NCBI RefSeq assembly: GCF_030268045.1
Contig: NZ_BSDC01000005.1
Coordinates: 1 to 53,728, forward strand
Direction: 5' to 3'
DNA from: Geothrix edaphica
GTDB lineage: Bacteria; Acidobacteriota; Holophagae; Holophagales; Holophagaceae
DNA length: 53,728 bases
Shown here: piece after piece, positions 36,593 to 45,180 of the stretch
Position numbering within the stretch: position 1 is the first letter of the stretch
How the letters are laid out: each line of letters begins with the position of its first letter
Notes under the pieces: generated by a model
The model's input: the letters and a program-made list of their open reading frames with translations, nothing else
What the model was told of the DNA's origin: nothing
Databases searched by the model: none
Translations under genes and position numbers: made by a program

Positions 36593-37455
36593 GGTTCCCG
36601 CACCGCCAGCACGGCGATCCACTCGCCTTCCTTCAGCACCTTCTCCGGCTTGAATCCGTGCGAGACGAGGCTCACCAGGGCCTCGTCCGTGCGCTCCGCC
36701 AGGATGCCGCTGGCCACGAGCCAGCCGCCCGGGGCGGCCACCTCGGCCATGCGGGGCAGCAGCTCCTGGATGGTCTCCAGCAGGATGTTGGCCAGCAGGC
36801 CGGGGTAGGGCCCCCGCACCTGCGGGTGGTCCAGGGTGCCCACGAAGCTGTCGTAGGGACGGGCGCCCTTGAGCAGGTGGGCGTTCAGCGCCATGAGCTC
36901 GGTCATGGCCGGCCCGCAGTCGGGGTCGATGTCGAAGGCCAGGAGGTCCCGGCCGCCCAGCAGGAAGGCGGCCAGGGAGAGGATGCCCGTGCCCGCGCCG
37001 ATGTCGAGGATGGGGCCCTTCAGGCGGCCCGCGGCGGCCAGCTCCTCCAGGAGCTCCATGCAGAGGCGCGTAGTCTCGTGCCCGCCGGTGCCGAAGGCCA
37101 GGCCGGGGTTCACCACCAGGTCCAGGCGATCCGCGGGACCGGGGGTGTCCTCCCAGAGGGGGCGCACATGGAAGCGCGTGCCCACATCGAAGGCGCCGAA
37201 GCCCTCCCGGCTCTTGGCCAGCCAGTCCTCGTCGCCGAAGGTCTCGGCCTCGAGCAGGCGCACGCCGGGGAAGGCGGCCAGGCCCGTGGGCTCCGGGGGC
37301 GCCTGGTCCGGCGGGAAGTAGGCGTAGCAGGCCCGCGGCGGATCGGCCTCGCGGTAGAAGGCCGACGAGCCCCCTTCCTCCAGCCAGGCGCACAGCGCCT
37401 CCTCCTGGGGGTCGGGAACCTCCAGCTTCCACCTCAGATGCGTCACATTCGCCAT
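36589..37455 (-). CDS. prmA: Ribosomal protein L11 methyltransferase
   Basis: SAM-dependent enzyme that trimethylates ribosomal protein L11. The 288-residue protein has an N-terminal substrate-recognition domain, a linker, and the methyltransferase domain with ILDIGAGTGILSLAA near 155, an acidic LLAFDIDPDC strand end and LLANILLETI near 224, the PrmA form of motif IV. Length matches E. coli PrmA. It lies 23 bases after the sigma-54 activator gene and overlaps murI. TAACCT followed by six bases precedes the ATG, so a separate start of transcription is possible. Confidence 0.9.
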   Translation of the reverse strand: MANVTHLRWKLEVPDPQEEALCAWLEEGGSSAFYREADPPRACYAYFPPDQAPPEPTGLAAFPGVRLLEAETFGDEDWLAKSREGFGAFDVGTRFHVRPLWEDTPGPADRLDLVVNPGLAFGTGGHETTRLCMELLEELAAAGRLKGPILDIGAGTGILSLAAFLLGGRDLLAFDIDPDCGPAMTELMALNAHLLKGARPYDSFVGTLDHPQVRGPYPGLLANILLETIQELLPRMAEVAAPGGWLVASGILAERTDEALVSLVSHGFKPEKVLKEGEWIAVLAVREP

Positions 37456-37478
37456 GGCCCCAGGTTAACAGGGGCGAA

Positions 37479-38930
37479 TCAGGCCTCGGCTTCGGCGCTG
37501 TCCGCGTCCTCGAGGTCCAGCCGCTTCATTTTTTCCAGGAAGGTCGTGCGCTTGAGGCCCAGCAGGTCGGCGGCGCGCTTCTTGTTGCCGCGGGTGATGG
37601 CGAGGCTCTGGAGCATGAGCGTCTTCTCCATGTCCGACACCACCTGGTTCAGGTCCATGCCCTCGGGCGGCAGGTCCACCCCGAAGGCCGCCGCCGGGGG
37701 CGGGAACGAGGCGGCGGGGGGGGGCGCGAAGGCCGCGGGCACCACGTTCGGGGCCGGGGCCGGCGCTTCCGGCCCGCTCGCAGCCAGCCCCATCCGGTCC
37801 GCGAGGAAGGCGAAGTCCTCCCGGGTGAGCACGGGCCGCGTGCCGGACAGCACGATGGCCCGCTCGATGGCGTTCTCCAGCTGGCGCACGTTGCCGGGCC
37901 AGGGCAGGGACATCAGGAGCGGGTCCACGCTGGGATGCAGAGCCTTGGGGTAGAGGCGGTGCTCCCGGGCCTTGCGGTTGAGGAAGTGCTGGGCCAGGAA
38001 GGGCACCTCCTCCCGCCGCGCCCGCAGGGGCGGCATGGTGATGGGCACGACCTCCAGGCGGTAGAAGAGGTCCTCGCGGAAGCTGCCGTCCTGCACCTTC
38101 TTCCACAGATCCACATTGGAGGCGGTCACCACCCGCAGGTCCACCTTCACGGGCGCGCCGCCGCCCAGGGGCTGCACCTCGCGCTCCTGGAGGACACGCA
38201 GGAGGCGCACCTGGGCACCCAGGGGCATGGTGCCCACCTCGTCCAGGAAGATGGTCCCGCCCTGGGCCTCGCGGAACTTGCCGGGCGTGTCCTTGCGGGC
38301 ATCGGTGAAGGCGCCCTTGTTGTAGCCGAAGAGCTCGGACTCCAGCAGGTTCTCGGGGATGGCGCCGCAGTGCACGGCCACGAAGGGCTCCGCGGCGTCC
38401 GCGCTCATGCGGTGGATGGCCCGGGCGATGACCTCCTTGCCCGTGCCGCTCTCACCCAGCAGCAGCACCGTGGCCCGCGTGGCGGCGGCGCTGCGGGCCC
38501 GGGCCAGCACCTCCTGCATGGCGGGGCTGGTGCCGATGAGACCGAAGGCCAGGGCCTGGGAGGCGCTGAGCTGCGTGGTGGTGCCCGAGCGCGGGCGCAG
38601 GCCCGGCATGGGCGGCTCGGGCCCCAGCACGCCCCAGCGCACGCTGCCCAGGGCGCCCCACTCCGAGAGCGCCTTCGCGTCCATGGGCGTGGCGTCGGGC
38701 TGGAGCCCCAGCAGGATGGGCAGGGCCGCGACCTCCGCCATCATGCGGTTCATTTCCGGCGGCGGCCAGGCGCCCCGGGCGTTGATCACCCACAGGTCCA
38801 CGTCCCGGGGCGGCAGGGCCGGCGAGGCGCCGCGATCCACGGTCACCTCCCACAGACCCGCCCACCGATGCTCCAGCCCCCCGGTGTCATCCCCGAGGGT
38901 GGACCAGTGAAGGCGCGGCAGCTGGGTCAT
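37479..38930 (-). CDS. Orphan sigma-54 activator (GAFTDA variant)
   Basis: A 483-residue NtrC-family regulator. Residues 1-120 are an unrecognised N-terminal domain without phosphoacceptor-type receiver motifs. The AAA+ domain has GESGTGKE (159-166), GAFTDA (206-211), FLDEVG (228-233), REDLFYRL and [16 protein letters not shown] Pro/Ala-rich linker near 390-425 leads to a Fis-type helix-turn-helix ([20 protein letters not shown]). The sigma-54-contact loop has Asp in place of the second Gly, a variant known among these regulators. AAGGAG lies before the ATG. Targets are unknown; no kinase is adjacent on its transcript. Confidence 0.9.
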   Translation of the reverse strand: MTQLPRLHWSTLGDDTGGLEHRWAGLWEVTVDRGASPALPPRDVDLWVINARGAWPPPEMNRMMAEVAALPILLGLQPDATPMDAKALSEWGALGSVRWGVLGPEPPMPGLRPRSGTTTQLSASQALAFGLIGTSPAMQEVLARARSAAATRATVLLLGESGTGKEVIARAIHRMSADAAEPFVAVHCGAIPENLLESELFGYNKGAFTDARKDTPGKFREAQGGTIFLDEVGTMPLGAQVRLLRVLQEREVQPLGGGAPVKVDLRVVTASNVDLWKKVQDGSFREDLFYRLEVVPITMPPLRARREEVPFLAQHFLNRKAREHRLYPKALHPSVDPLLMSLPWPGNVRQLENAIERAIVLSGTRPVLTREDFAFLADRMGLAASGPEAPAPAPNVVPAAFAPPPAASFPPPAAAFGVDLPPEGMDLNQVVSDMEKTLMLQSLAITRGNKKRAADLLGLKRTTFLEKMKRLDLEDADSAEAEA

Positions 38931-38949
38931 GGGCTCCTTGGTTGAGTTC

Positions 38950-38993
38950 AGCCTAGAGGCAGGCAGGAAGGGGTCAAGTCAAAAAAATGACTT
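38950..38993. promoter_or_regulatory. Divergent promoter region with AAGTCA dyad
   Basis: On the minus strand TTGACC (38977-38972), 16 bases, TAGGCT (38955-38950) fits a promoter for the sigma-54 activator. Overlapping its -35 is a dyad, AAGTCA (38976-38981), six adenines, TGACTT (38988-38993), with another GTCAAG nearby at 38996-39001. The dyad could be an operator for one or both divergent genes. Confidence 0.4.
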
Positions 38994-39053
38994 CGGTCAA
39001 GCTGGCTTGCCCCCAGGCGTACGATGTAGGGAAGAGGCCACCCGGAGGTACCC

Positions 39054-39605
39054 ATGGCGCTGACGGAATCCACCATGGTCCCGCTCGGCACGGCCTGTCC
39101 GGACTTCACCCTGCCTGGTGTCGACGGCCGGCTCTGGTCGCTGCACGACTTCCACTGCCCGGCGCTGCTGGTGGTGGTCATGTGCAACCACTGCCCCTAC
39201 GTGCAGGCCGTGGACGACCGCATCAACGCGCTGGCCAGGACCTACCAGGACCGCTGCGCCGTCGTGGGACTCAGCGCCAACGATGCGGAGACCTATCCGG
39301 AGGACAGCTTCGAGGCCATGCGGATCCGGGCCCGGGCCAAGGGCTACGTGTTCCCCTACCTCTGGGACGAGGAGCAGTCCGTGGCCCGCGCCCTGGGCGC
39401 CGTCTGCACGCCGGACTTCTTCCTCTACGACGGCCACCGCCACCTCACCTACCGCGGTCGCCTGGACGACAACTGGAAGGATGCCGCCCACGTCACCCGG
39501 CAGGAGCTGAGGGTCGCCATCGAGCGCGTGCTGGCGGGCGAGGGACCCCTGAAAGTCCAGCACCCGAGCATGGGCTGCAGCATCAAGTGGAAGGCGGGGG
39601 CCTGA
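39054..39605 (+). CDS. Thioredoxin-family redox protein
   Basis: A 183-residue cytosolic protein with the AhpC/TlpA-type thioredoxin fold. It starts with the PDFTLPGVDG segment, has active-site C44-N-H-C47 in VMCNHCPYVQA, then VGLSANDAETYPEDSFEAM and the cis-Pro region CTPDFFLYDG, and ends in HPSMGCSIKWK. This subfamily of CNHCPYV proteins is widespread, with an uncharacterised thiol reductase or peroxidase role. GGAGG lies five bases before the ATG. It heads a plus-strand run ending with the sirtuin gene. Confidence 0.88.
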   Translation: MALTESTMVPLGTACPDFTLPGVDGRLWSLHDFHCPALLVVVMCNHCPYVQAVDDRINALARTYQDRCAVVGLSANDAETYPEDSFEAMRIRARAKGYVFPYLWDEEQSVARALGAVCTPDFFLYDGHRHLTYRGRLDDNWKDAAHVTRQELRVAIERVLAGEGPLKVQHPSMGCSIKWKAGA

Positions 39606-40120
39606 GGCTCTTCTTCGCCCTGCCGCTGCCCGCGCCTCTCCGGGAGGCCCTGGGGCACTGGCAGCAGACCGGCCCGCCGGTGCGCTGGTCGAGAACGGAG
39701 GGGTTGCATGTGACGCTGGCCTTCCTGGGCGACCGGCCGGCGGAGGCCCTGCCCGCCCTCGACGCGCTCGCCTCCGCCGTCGCCACCCGGCACGCCCCCT
39801 TCGCCCTGTGCACGGCGGGTCTGGGCGGGTTCCCCGGGAACAGGCGGGCCCGGATCCTGTGGCTGGGCCTGGTGCCCTCCCCGGCCCTCGAGAGCCTGGC
39901 CCGGAATCTTCGCGGCGCCCTGGCCGCCGCGGGCGAACCCTTCGATGCCAAGCCCTTCCGCGCCCACATCACGCTGGCCCGGCTGCGCCAGCCCGGGCCC
40001 TTGGCCGCCTTTCCCGAACCCCTGCCCACGCCCTTCGCCGCAGGGGACCTGGTGCTGTTCGAAAGCCTGGCGCAGGGCGGCTACGCGCCCCTGAGGACCT
40101 GGCCCTTGCGACGGGTATGA
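39587..40120 (+). CDS. thpR: RNA 2',3'-cyclic phosphodiesterase (2H family)
   Basis: A 2H-phosphoesterase that opens 2',3'-cyclic phosphates on RNA ends and can join 2'-5' ends. Counting from the CTG at 39602, the two catalytic motifs are H36-V-T38 in GLHVTLAFLGD and H122-I-T124 in RAHITLARL, the normal spacing. The start is unusual. No ATG exists in frame; the listed start is a GTG inside the thioredoxin gene. The CTG at 39602, overlapping the thioredoxin TGA, would give MRLFFALPLP, which is exactly how family members begin, with a G-rich stretch upstream. Confidence 0.85.
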   Translation: MEGGGLRLFFALPLPAPLREALGHWQQTGPPVRWSRTEGLHVTLAFLGDRPAEALPALDALASAVATRHAPFALCTAGLGGFPGNRRARILWLGLVPSPALESLARNLRGALAAAGEPFDAKPFRAHITLARLRQPGPLAAFPEPLPTPFAAGDLVLFESLAQGGYAPLRTWPLRRV

Positions 40121-40143
40121 TCGAAGTTTTGCCGGAGCCCTCG

Positions 40144-40788
40144 ATGCGTCTCGCCCTCCTGCCCCTCTGCCTCGCGACCGCGGTCCCCCTCTGCGCCCAG
40201 TGGGACCTGCGCCTGGAGCTGCCGCGACCCTCGGGCCAGAACCTGCCCCAGACCATCCTCTCGGGCACGAGCCAGCTGGTGGCCGGGGACTTCGACACGG
40301 GCAAGGGCTTCATCGCCACCGTGAACCGGCAGCTCCTCCAGGTGGGGCCCCTGCTGAAGCTGGAGGGCGGTCTCGAATACTCCCAGTTCTCCGCCGACGG
40401 CAGCCTGGCCACGGGCACCACCACCCAGGGCACGAAGCTGAAGCAGCAGGGCCTGGGCCTGGGGCTCAACGCCCAGGTGTGGGTCCCCTTCGTGGGAATT
40501 GCCGGCGAGATCGGCCTCATCCAGCGCCTCCAGCACTACACGGTGGACACCGCCGGCGCCTCCAGCGCCAAGGACCTGAGCCGCACCTGGCTCCGGGTGG
40601 GCGCCCGCTGGCGCATCCCCATGGTGGTGGTGCATCCCTACGTGGCGGCCAGCTACCAGCAGCCCACCAGCAAGGATCGCCCCGTGCGGCTGAACAGCGC
40701 GTCGGACCTGTCCGCCTACTTCAGGGCCCAGGGCAGCGGCCAGGAGTTCGAGCGGCTGTGGACCTTCGGCGTGGGGGTGACGTTCTGA
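40144..40788 (+). CDS. Predicted outer-membrane beta-barrel protein
   Basis: A 214-residue exported protein with a signal peptide (LLPLCLATAVPLCA-Q) and amphipathic strands such as LKLEGGLEYSQFS, LGLGLNAQVWVPFVG, WLRVGARWRIP and a C-terminal LWTFGVGVTF with the terminal aromatic of barrel proteins. Size would suit an eight-stranded barrel. GGAG lies before the ATG, and a good -10-like TATGAT lies just upstream (40116-40121). Its stop overlaps the PafA start in TGATG, so the barrel and the phosphatase are coupled. Function unknown. Confidence 0.7.
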   Translation: MRLALLPLCLATAVPLCAQWDLRLELPRPSGQNLPQTILSGTSQLVAGDFDTGKGFIATVNRQLLQVGPLLKLEGGLEYSQFSADGSLATGTTTQGTKLKQQGLGLGLNAQVWVPFVGIAGEIGLIQRLQHYTVDTAGASSAKDLSRTWLRVGARWRIPMVVVHPYVAASYQQPTSKDRPVRLNSASDLSAYFRAQGSGQEFERLWTFGVGVTF

Positions 40789-42422
40789 TGCGCCCCCTCC
40801 CGATCCACGCCGCGACCCTGGCCGCGACCCTGGCCCTGAGCCTCGCCGCCGCCGAGCGGCCCCGCCTGGTGGTGGTGATCTCCGTGGACCAGCTCTCCGC
40901 GGAGCTGATGCAGACCTACGGCCCCGAGCTGACGGGCGGGCTGGCGCGGCTCCGCAGGGAGGGTGTCTCTTTCACCGAGGCCTACCACGACCACGGCTTC
41001 ACCGAGACCGGTCCCGGCCACTCCGTGCTGCTCTCGGGCCGCTTCCCCACGCATACCGGCATCGTCGAGAACCGCTGGTACGAGCGCGCCACGCACCGCC
41101 TGGTGTACTGCGTGGAGGATGCGGGTGCCCGGGCCCTGCATGCCCCCGGCCAGGCCAGCTCCTCCAACGCCCGCTTCCTGGGGGACGGCCTCGGCGACTG
41201 GCTCCAGGCCCAGGTGCCCGGCGGCCGCGCCTTCGCCGTATCGGGCAAGGACCGGGCGGCCATCCTCATGGCCGGCCGCAGGCCCACCGGCGCCTTCTGG
41301 TTCACGGGCGCCGCGGGCTTCACCAGCTCCTCCACCTATGCCGCGCGCCTGCCCGAATGGCTGGTCCGCTTCGACGGCGGCCTCCGGGACCGCTTCGCCA
41401 CCCAGAGCTGGCTGTGGGCGAAGGCGCCGGCGACGCCCGAGGGCCGCGTGGCCACCTGGACCTTCCCCGGCCAGGTCATCCGCAACGGCGCCCTGCCCCG
41501 CCTCATCCAGGGCGCGGGCATGCCCCTGGACAAGACCTTCGAGACCCGCTTCCGCAAGTCCCCCTTCCTCGACGAGGTCACCCTGGAGGCCGCCGAGGCC
41601 CTGCTGGAGGGCGAGCAGCTGGGCCGGGGGCCCGCCACGGACCTGCTGGCCGTGAGCTTCTCCGCCACGGACTACATCGGCCACAGCTACGGCACCCTCG
41701 GCACCGAGATGCGGGACCAGATCCACCGCCTGGACCGCACCGTGGGCCGCCTCCTGGACGACATCCGCCGCCGCGATCCCCGGGCCTGGGTGGTGCTCAG
41801 CGCCGACCATGGCGGCATGGACCTCCCCGAGGCCCTGGCCGACAGCGGCTTCCCCGCGAGTCGCATCCACCCGCCTCAGTTCCTGAACGAGCTGCGGGCC
41901 GACCTGAAGGCCACCTTCAAGGTGGAGGCCGATCTCCTGTTCGAGTCCCCGGAACCGAACAGCCTCTACCTCCAGGAGGCCGCCCTCAAGGCCGCCGCCC
42001 TGGACCGGAAGGCCGTGCTGGCGCGGATCCAGACCTGGCTGCGCGCCCGCCCCGAGGTGGCCGACGCCTTCACCGCCGAGGAGCTCCTCGCCACGGACCC
42101 CGCCGCCGCGGGCAGCCCCCGGGACAGCAGCCTGCGCGTGCTGCTGCGCCGCAGCTTCCGCCCCGAGCGCAGCGGCGACATCCTCGTGGCCTTCAAGCCC
42201 TGGACGGTCTTCGGCGTCCCCCCCACGGACTGGCCCACGGGCCACGGCACCCCCTACGCCTACGACCGCCGCGTGCCCCTGATCTTCTGGGGGCCCTGGA
42301 AGGGCGGCGAACGCCCCGAGCCCGTCCGCACCGTGGATCTGGCTCCCACCCTGGCCCGGGAGCTGGGCCTCAAGGCCGGCCCGGTGGATGGGCTGGTCCT
42401 GGACCTCGGACCCCAGAGGTAG
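40788..42422 (+). CDS. PafA-type alkaline phosphatase
   Basis: A 544-residue exported phosphomonoesterase of the alkaline phosphatase superfamily, PafA group. It has a signal peptide, the metal Asp34 in ISVDQLS, the Thr nucleophile T74 in FTETGPGHS, a [12 protein letters not shown] metal segment near 290 and SADHGGMD near 330, and a late [12 protein letters not shown] with the final His. PafA enzymes use Thr instead of Ser and release phosphate from many organic esters, often without strong phosphate repression. Coupled to the barrel gene upstream. No Pho box was recognised. Confidence 0.88.
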   Translation: MRPLPIHAATLAATLALSLAAAERPRLVVVISVDQLSAELMQTYGPELTGGLARLRREGVSFTEAYHDHGFTETGPGHSVLLSGRFPTHTGIVENRWYERATHRLVYCVEDAGARALHAPGQASSSNARFLGDGLGDWLQAQVPGGRAFAVSGKDRAAILMAGRRPTGAFWFTGAAGFTSSSTYAARLPEWLVRFDGGLRDRFATQSWLWAKAPATPEGRVATWTFPGQVIRNGALPRLIQGAGMPLDKTFETRFRKSPFLDEVTLEAAEALLEGEQLGRGPATDLLAVSFSATDYIGHSYGTLGTEMRDQIHRLDRTVGRLLDDIRRRDPRAWVVLSADHGGMDLPEALADSGFPASRIHPPQFLNELRADLKATFKVEADLLFESPEPNSLYLQEAALKAAALDRKAVLARIQTWLRARPEVADAFTAEELLATDPAAAGSPRDSSLRVLLRRSFRPERSGDILVAFKPWTVFGVPPTDWPTGHGTPYAYDRRVPLIFWGPWKGGERPEPVRTVDLAPTLARELGLKAGPVDGLVLDLGPQR

Positions 42423-42429
42423 GCGGACG

Positions 42430-43134
42430 ATGGCCCTCCCCCGCGATGCCTCGATCGTGCTCCTCACCGGCGCGGGCATCTCCGCCGAGAGCGGCCTGCG
42501 CACCTTCCGGGACGCGGACGGGCTCTGGGAGAACCACCGGGTCGAGGACGTGGCCACGCCCGAGGCCTTCCACCGGAACCCGGCCCTGGTGTACCGCTTC
42601 TACAACGAGCGGCGGCGCAGCCTGCCGGGCGTGCAGCCCAACGCCGCCCACCGGGCCCTGGCGCGGCTGGAGCGCGAGTGGCCCGGTGACTTGCTGCTGG
42701 TGACCCAGAACGTGGACGACCTCCACGACCGGGCCGGCTCGCGGAACCTGGTCCACATGCACGGCGAGCTGCTCAAGGGCCGCTGCCTGGCCTGCCGCAG
42801 GGTGCTCGACTGGCCCGGCGACCTGGATGCCGACAGCCGCTGCCCGGCCTGCCGGCGCGGGCAGGTGCGGCCCCACATCGTCTGGTTCGGCGAGGTGCCC
42901 CTGGAGATGGAGCGCATCTACCGCGCCCTGGAGCGCTGCGCCCTCTTCGCGGCCGTCGGCACCAGCGGCCACGTCTACCCCGCCGCCGGCTTCGTCGAGG
43001 CCGCCGCCCCCGGAGCCCGCACCGTGGAGCTCAACCTCGAGCCCAGCCGCGTGGCCGACGCCTTCCAGGAGCACCGCGCCGGCCGGGCCACGGACCTGGT
43101 GCCCGCCTTCGTCGACGAGCTGCTCGGAGCCTGA
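42430..43134 (+). CDS. cobB: Sir2-family NAD-dependent protein deacylase (CobB-like)
   Basis: A 234-residue class III sirtuin that removes acyl groups from lysines using NAD. Motifs: GAGISAESG (14-22), [11 protein letters not shown] (23-33), TQNVDDLH (92-99), catalytic His111 in HMHGE, zinc cysteines C119, C122, C138, C141, WFGEVP and [10 protein letters not shown]. Tyr58 and Arg61 (FYNER) match the pair that favours succinyl or malonyl lysine in CobB and Sirt5. I used the ATG at 42430 rather than the longer frame. It follows the PafA gene by seven bases and converges on the hydrolase gene. Confidence 0.93.
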   Translation: MALPRDASIVLLTGAGISAESGLRTFRDADGLWENHRVEDVATPEAFHRNPALVYRFYNERRRSLPGVQPNAAHRALARLEREWPGDLLLVTQNVDDLHDRAGSRNLVHMHGELLKGRCLACRRVLDWPGDLDADSRCPACRRGQVRPHIVWFGEVPLEMERIYRALERCALFAAVGTSGHVYPAAGFVEAAAPGARTVELNLEPSRVADAFQEHRAGRATDLVPAFVDELLGA

Positions 43135-43135
43135 C

Positions 43136-45073
43136 CTACTTCACCACCGGCAGCTCCACACAGCTGGCCTGTCCGGGCGTGTGGTAGATGCGCTGGGTGG
43201 CGGGGCGGTAGTCGCCGGGCTGGGCGAAGAAGATGTTGGGCACGAAGGTCTGGGGGTTGCGGTCGTAGAGGGGGAACCAGGTGGACTGCACCTGCACCAT
43301 GACCCGGTGGCCCGGCAGGAAGACATGATGGGCCGCGGGCAGGGCGAAGCGGTAGACCAGGGGCTCGTTGGGTTTCAGGGCCCTGGGCGCCTCCGCGCTT
43401 TCTCGATACCGGCCCCGGAAGATGTCCGCCGACACCATGAGCTGGTAGCCGCCCAGCTGCGGCTGGCCGGCCACCTCGTCAGGGTAGACGTCGATGACCT
43501 TCACCACCCAGTCCGAATCCGTGCCGCTGGTGGACGCCACCAGGTTCGCCACGGGCTCGCCCGCGATGCGCAGGGGCGCTGTCAGGGGTTCCGACACGAA
43601 GGCCAGCACGTCCGTGCGGCCCGAGGCCTCGCGCTGGTCATCCGTGAGCCACTGGGACCAGGTGTGGGCCGCGTCGTAGCCCACGGCCTGGATGGGCCGG
43701 GCGCGGAAGGGCACGGGCTTGGCCGGGTTCGAGACATACTCCTCGAAGGGTGCGTCTCCGGCCCTGGGCGCGGTGGTGGCCACCTTCAGCCCCGCCTCCA
43801 GGTAGAAGGGCGTGGCGCGGGTTGTGGTGCCTTCGCCCGCCACGGGCCAGGCCGGGAGCTTCCTCCAGGTGTTCGTCCCCGTCTCGAAGGCGCTCACCGG
43901 GGGCAGGTCCGCCTGGCCGGCGCCCTTCAGGTGCTGGTCCAGGAAGGGCTTCAGGATCTCACGGCGGAAGTGCAGGCCCGTGTCCTGACCGAACTTCAGG
44001 GGCCCGAGGCCGCTGCCGTCGCCGATCTCGCCGCCGTGGTTCCAGGGGCCCATGGCCAGGTGGAGGCCGCCGGCCGCGTCCTTCGGCTTCAGGGCCTTCC
44101 ACACGGCCAGGGCGCCGTAGATGTCCTCGGCGTCGTAGAGGCTGTGCACCAGCAGGGTGGGCACCTTCAGGGGGCCCCTCCGGGCGAGGACCTGGTCCAT
44201 GGCCTGCTGCTGCCAGAAGGCATCGTAGGCCGGATGCTCGGTGAGCTTGCGCCAGAAGCCCAGCTGGTCCATGCCGCGGCTCGCGGCCAGGGCCCCCGTG
44301 GAACCCGCCTGCAGGAACAGGTCGTAGTCGTCGTGGTAGCCCGTCCACCACCTGGCCTCGTTGGCCCGGGTGGCCTGCTGCTCGTAGATGTAGCTCAGGT
44401 TCTGGGCGCGGAAGGCCCCGTGGTGGAACCAGTCGTCGCCCCGCCAGCCGTCCACCATGGGGTTCATGGGCACGACCGCCTTCAGGGCCGGGTGCGGGTC
44501 CACCAGGGCCATGAGGGGGAGGAAGCCGTCGTACGAGATGCCCAGGATGCCCACCCGGCCATTGCTCTCGGGCAGGTGCTTCACCAGCCAGTCGATGGTG
44601 TCCCAGGTGTCCGTGCTGTGATCGACGCTCGAGGCATTCAGGGGCCCGCGCAGGGGCCGGTTCATCACGTAGTCGCCCTCGGAACCGTACTTGCCGCGGA
44701 TGTCCTGGACCACGCGGATGTAGCCGCCCTCGACGATGAGGTCCGCCACGTTGTCGTAGCCCTGCAGCACGGCCCCCAGATGGGGGCTGGCCGCATGGCC
44801 CGTCTGCTCCGCCGCGTTGTAGGGCGTGCGCGTCAGCAGGATCGGGGCGTCCTTGGCGCCCTTCGGCACCAGGATGATCGTCCGCAGCTTCACGCCGTCC
44901 CGCATGGGGATCATCACCTCCCGGCGCGCGTGGTCCCAGCTTCCGGATGCCACCTTGAACTCGGCCGGCATCTCGCTGGGCAGGCCCGCAGGCGGGACCA
45001 GCGCCTGGGCCCCCAGGCCGCACCCCGCCGCCAGCAGCAGTGCCACCACGCCCCGTGTCCGTCGGAATGCCAT
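43136..45073 (-). CDS. CocE/NonD-type hydrolase, alpha-amino-acid ester hydrolase-like
   Basis: A 645-residue exported serine hydrolase. After a signal peptide (LLLAAGCGLGAQA) it has the alpha/beta domain with LTRTPYNA (Tyr85, oxyanion), DIRGKYGSEGDY, the nucleophile S180 in GISYDG, an Asp in SLYDAEDIYG near 315 and His in GPWNHGG near 348, then the C-terminal jelly-roll (WSQWLTDD, PLRIAGEPVANL). This is the layout of alpha-amino-acid ester hydrolases and glutaryl acylases, which act on amino-acid esters or beta-lactam side chains. AGGAGG is well placed before the ATG. Natural substrate unknown. Confidence 0.9.
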   Translation of the reverse strand: MAFRRTRGVVALLLAAGCGLGAQALVPPAGLPSEMPAEFKVASGSWDHARREVMIPMRDGVKLRTIILVPKGAKDAPILLTRTPYNAAEQTGHAASPHLGAVLQGYDNVADLIVEGGYIRVVQDIRGKYGSEGDYVMNRPLRGPLNASSVDHSTDTWDTIDWLVKHLPESNGRVGILGISYDGFLPLMALVDPHPALKAVVPMNPMVDGWRGDDWFHHGAFRAQNLSYIYEQQATRANEARWWTGYHDDYDLFLQAGSTGALAASRGMDQLGFWRKLTEHPAYDAFWQQQAMDQVLARRGPLKVPTLLVHSLYDAEDIYGALAVWKALKPKDAAGGLHLAMGPWNHGGEIGDGSGLGPLKFGQDTGLHFRREILKPFLDQHLKGAGQADLPPVSAFETGTNTWRKLPAWPVAGEGTTTRATPFYLEAGLKVATTAPRAGDAPFEEYVSNPAKPVPFRARPIQAVGYDAAHTWSQWLTDDQREASGRTDVLAFVSEPLTAPLRIAGEPVANLVASTSGTDSDWVVKVIDVYPDEVAGQPQLGGYQLMVSADIFRGRYRESAEAPRALKPNEPLVYRFALPAAHHVFLPGHRVMVQVQSTWFPLYDRNPQTFVPNIFFAQPGDYRPATQRIYHTPGQASCVELPVVK

Positions 45074-45180
45074 GACCGCCTCCTGCCGCCCCGGAGGTGG
45101 ACGGGCCCTGGCGCGGGGCGCGGGGCCGGACCGGCTGCGGAGTGGATGGGGGCCAGTCTAGCGGGTCCGTCCCTGCCGCC

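Noticed and set aside
37456-37478. GCCCC/GGGGC hairpin between the sigma-54 activator and prmA as a terminator
   Set aside because: Only five pairs and no T tract; more likely chance in GC-rich DNA.
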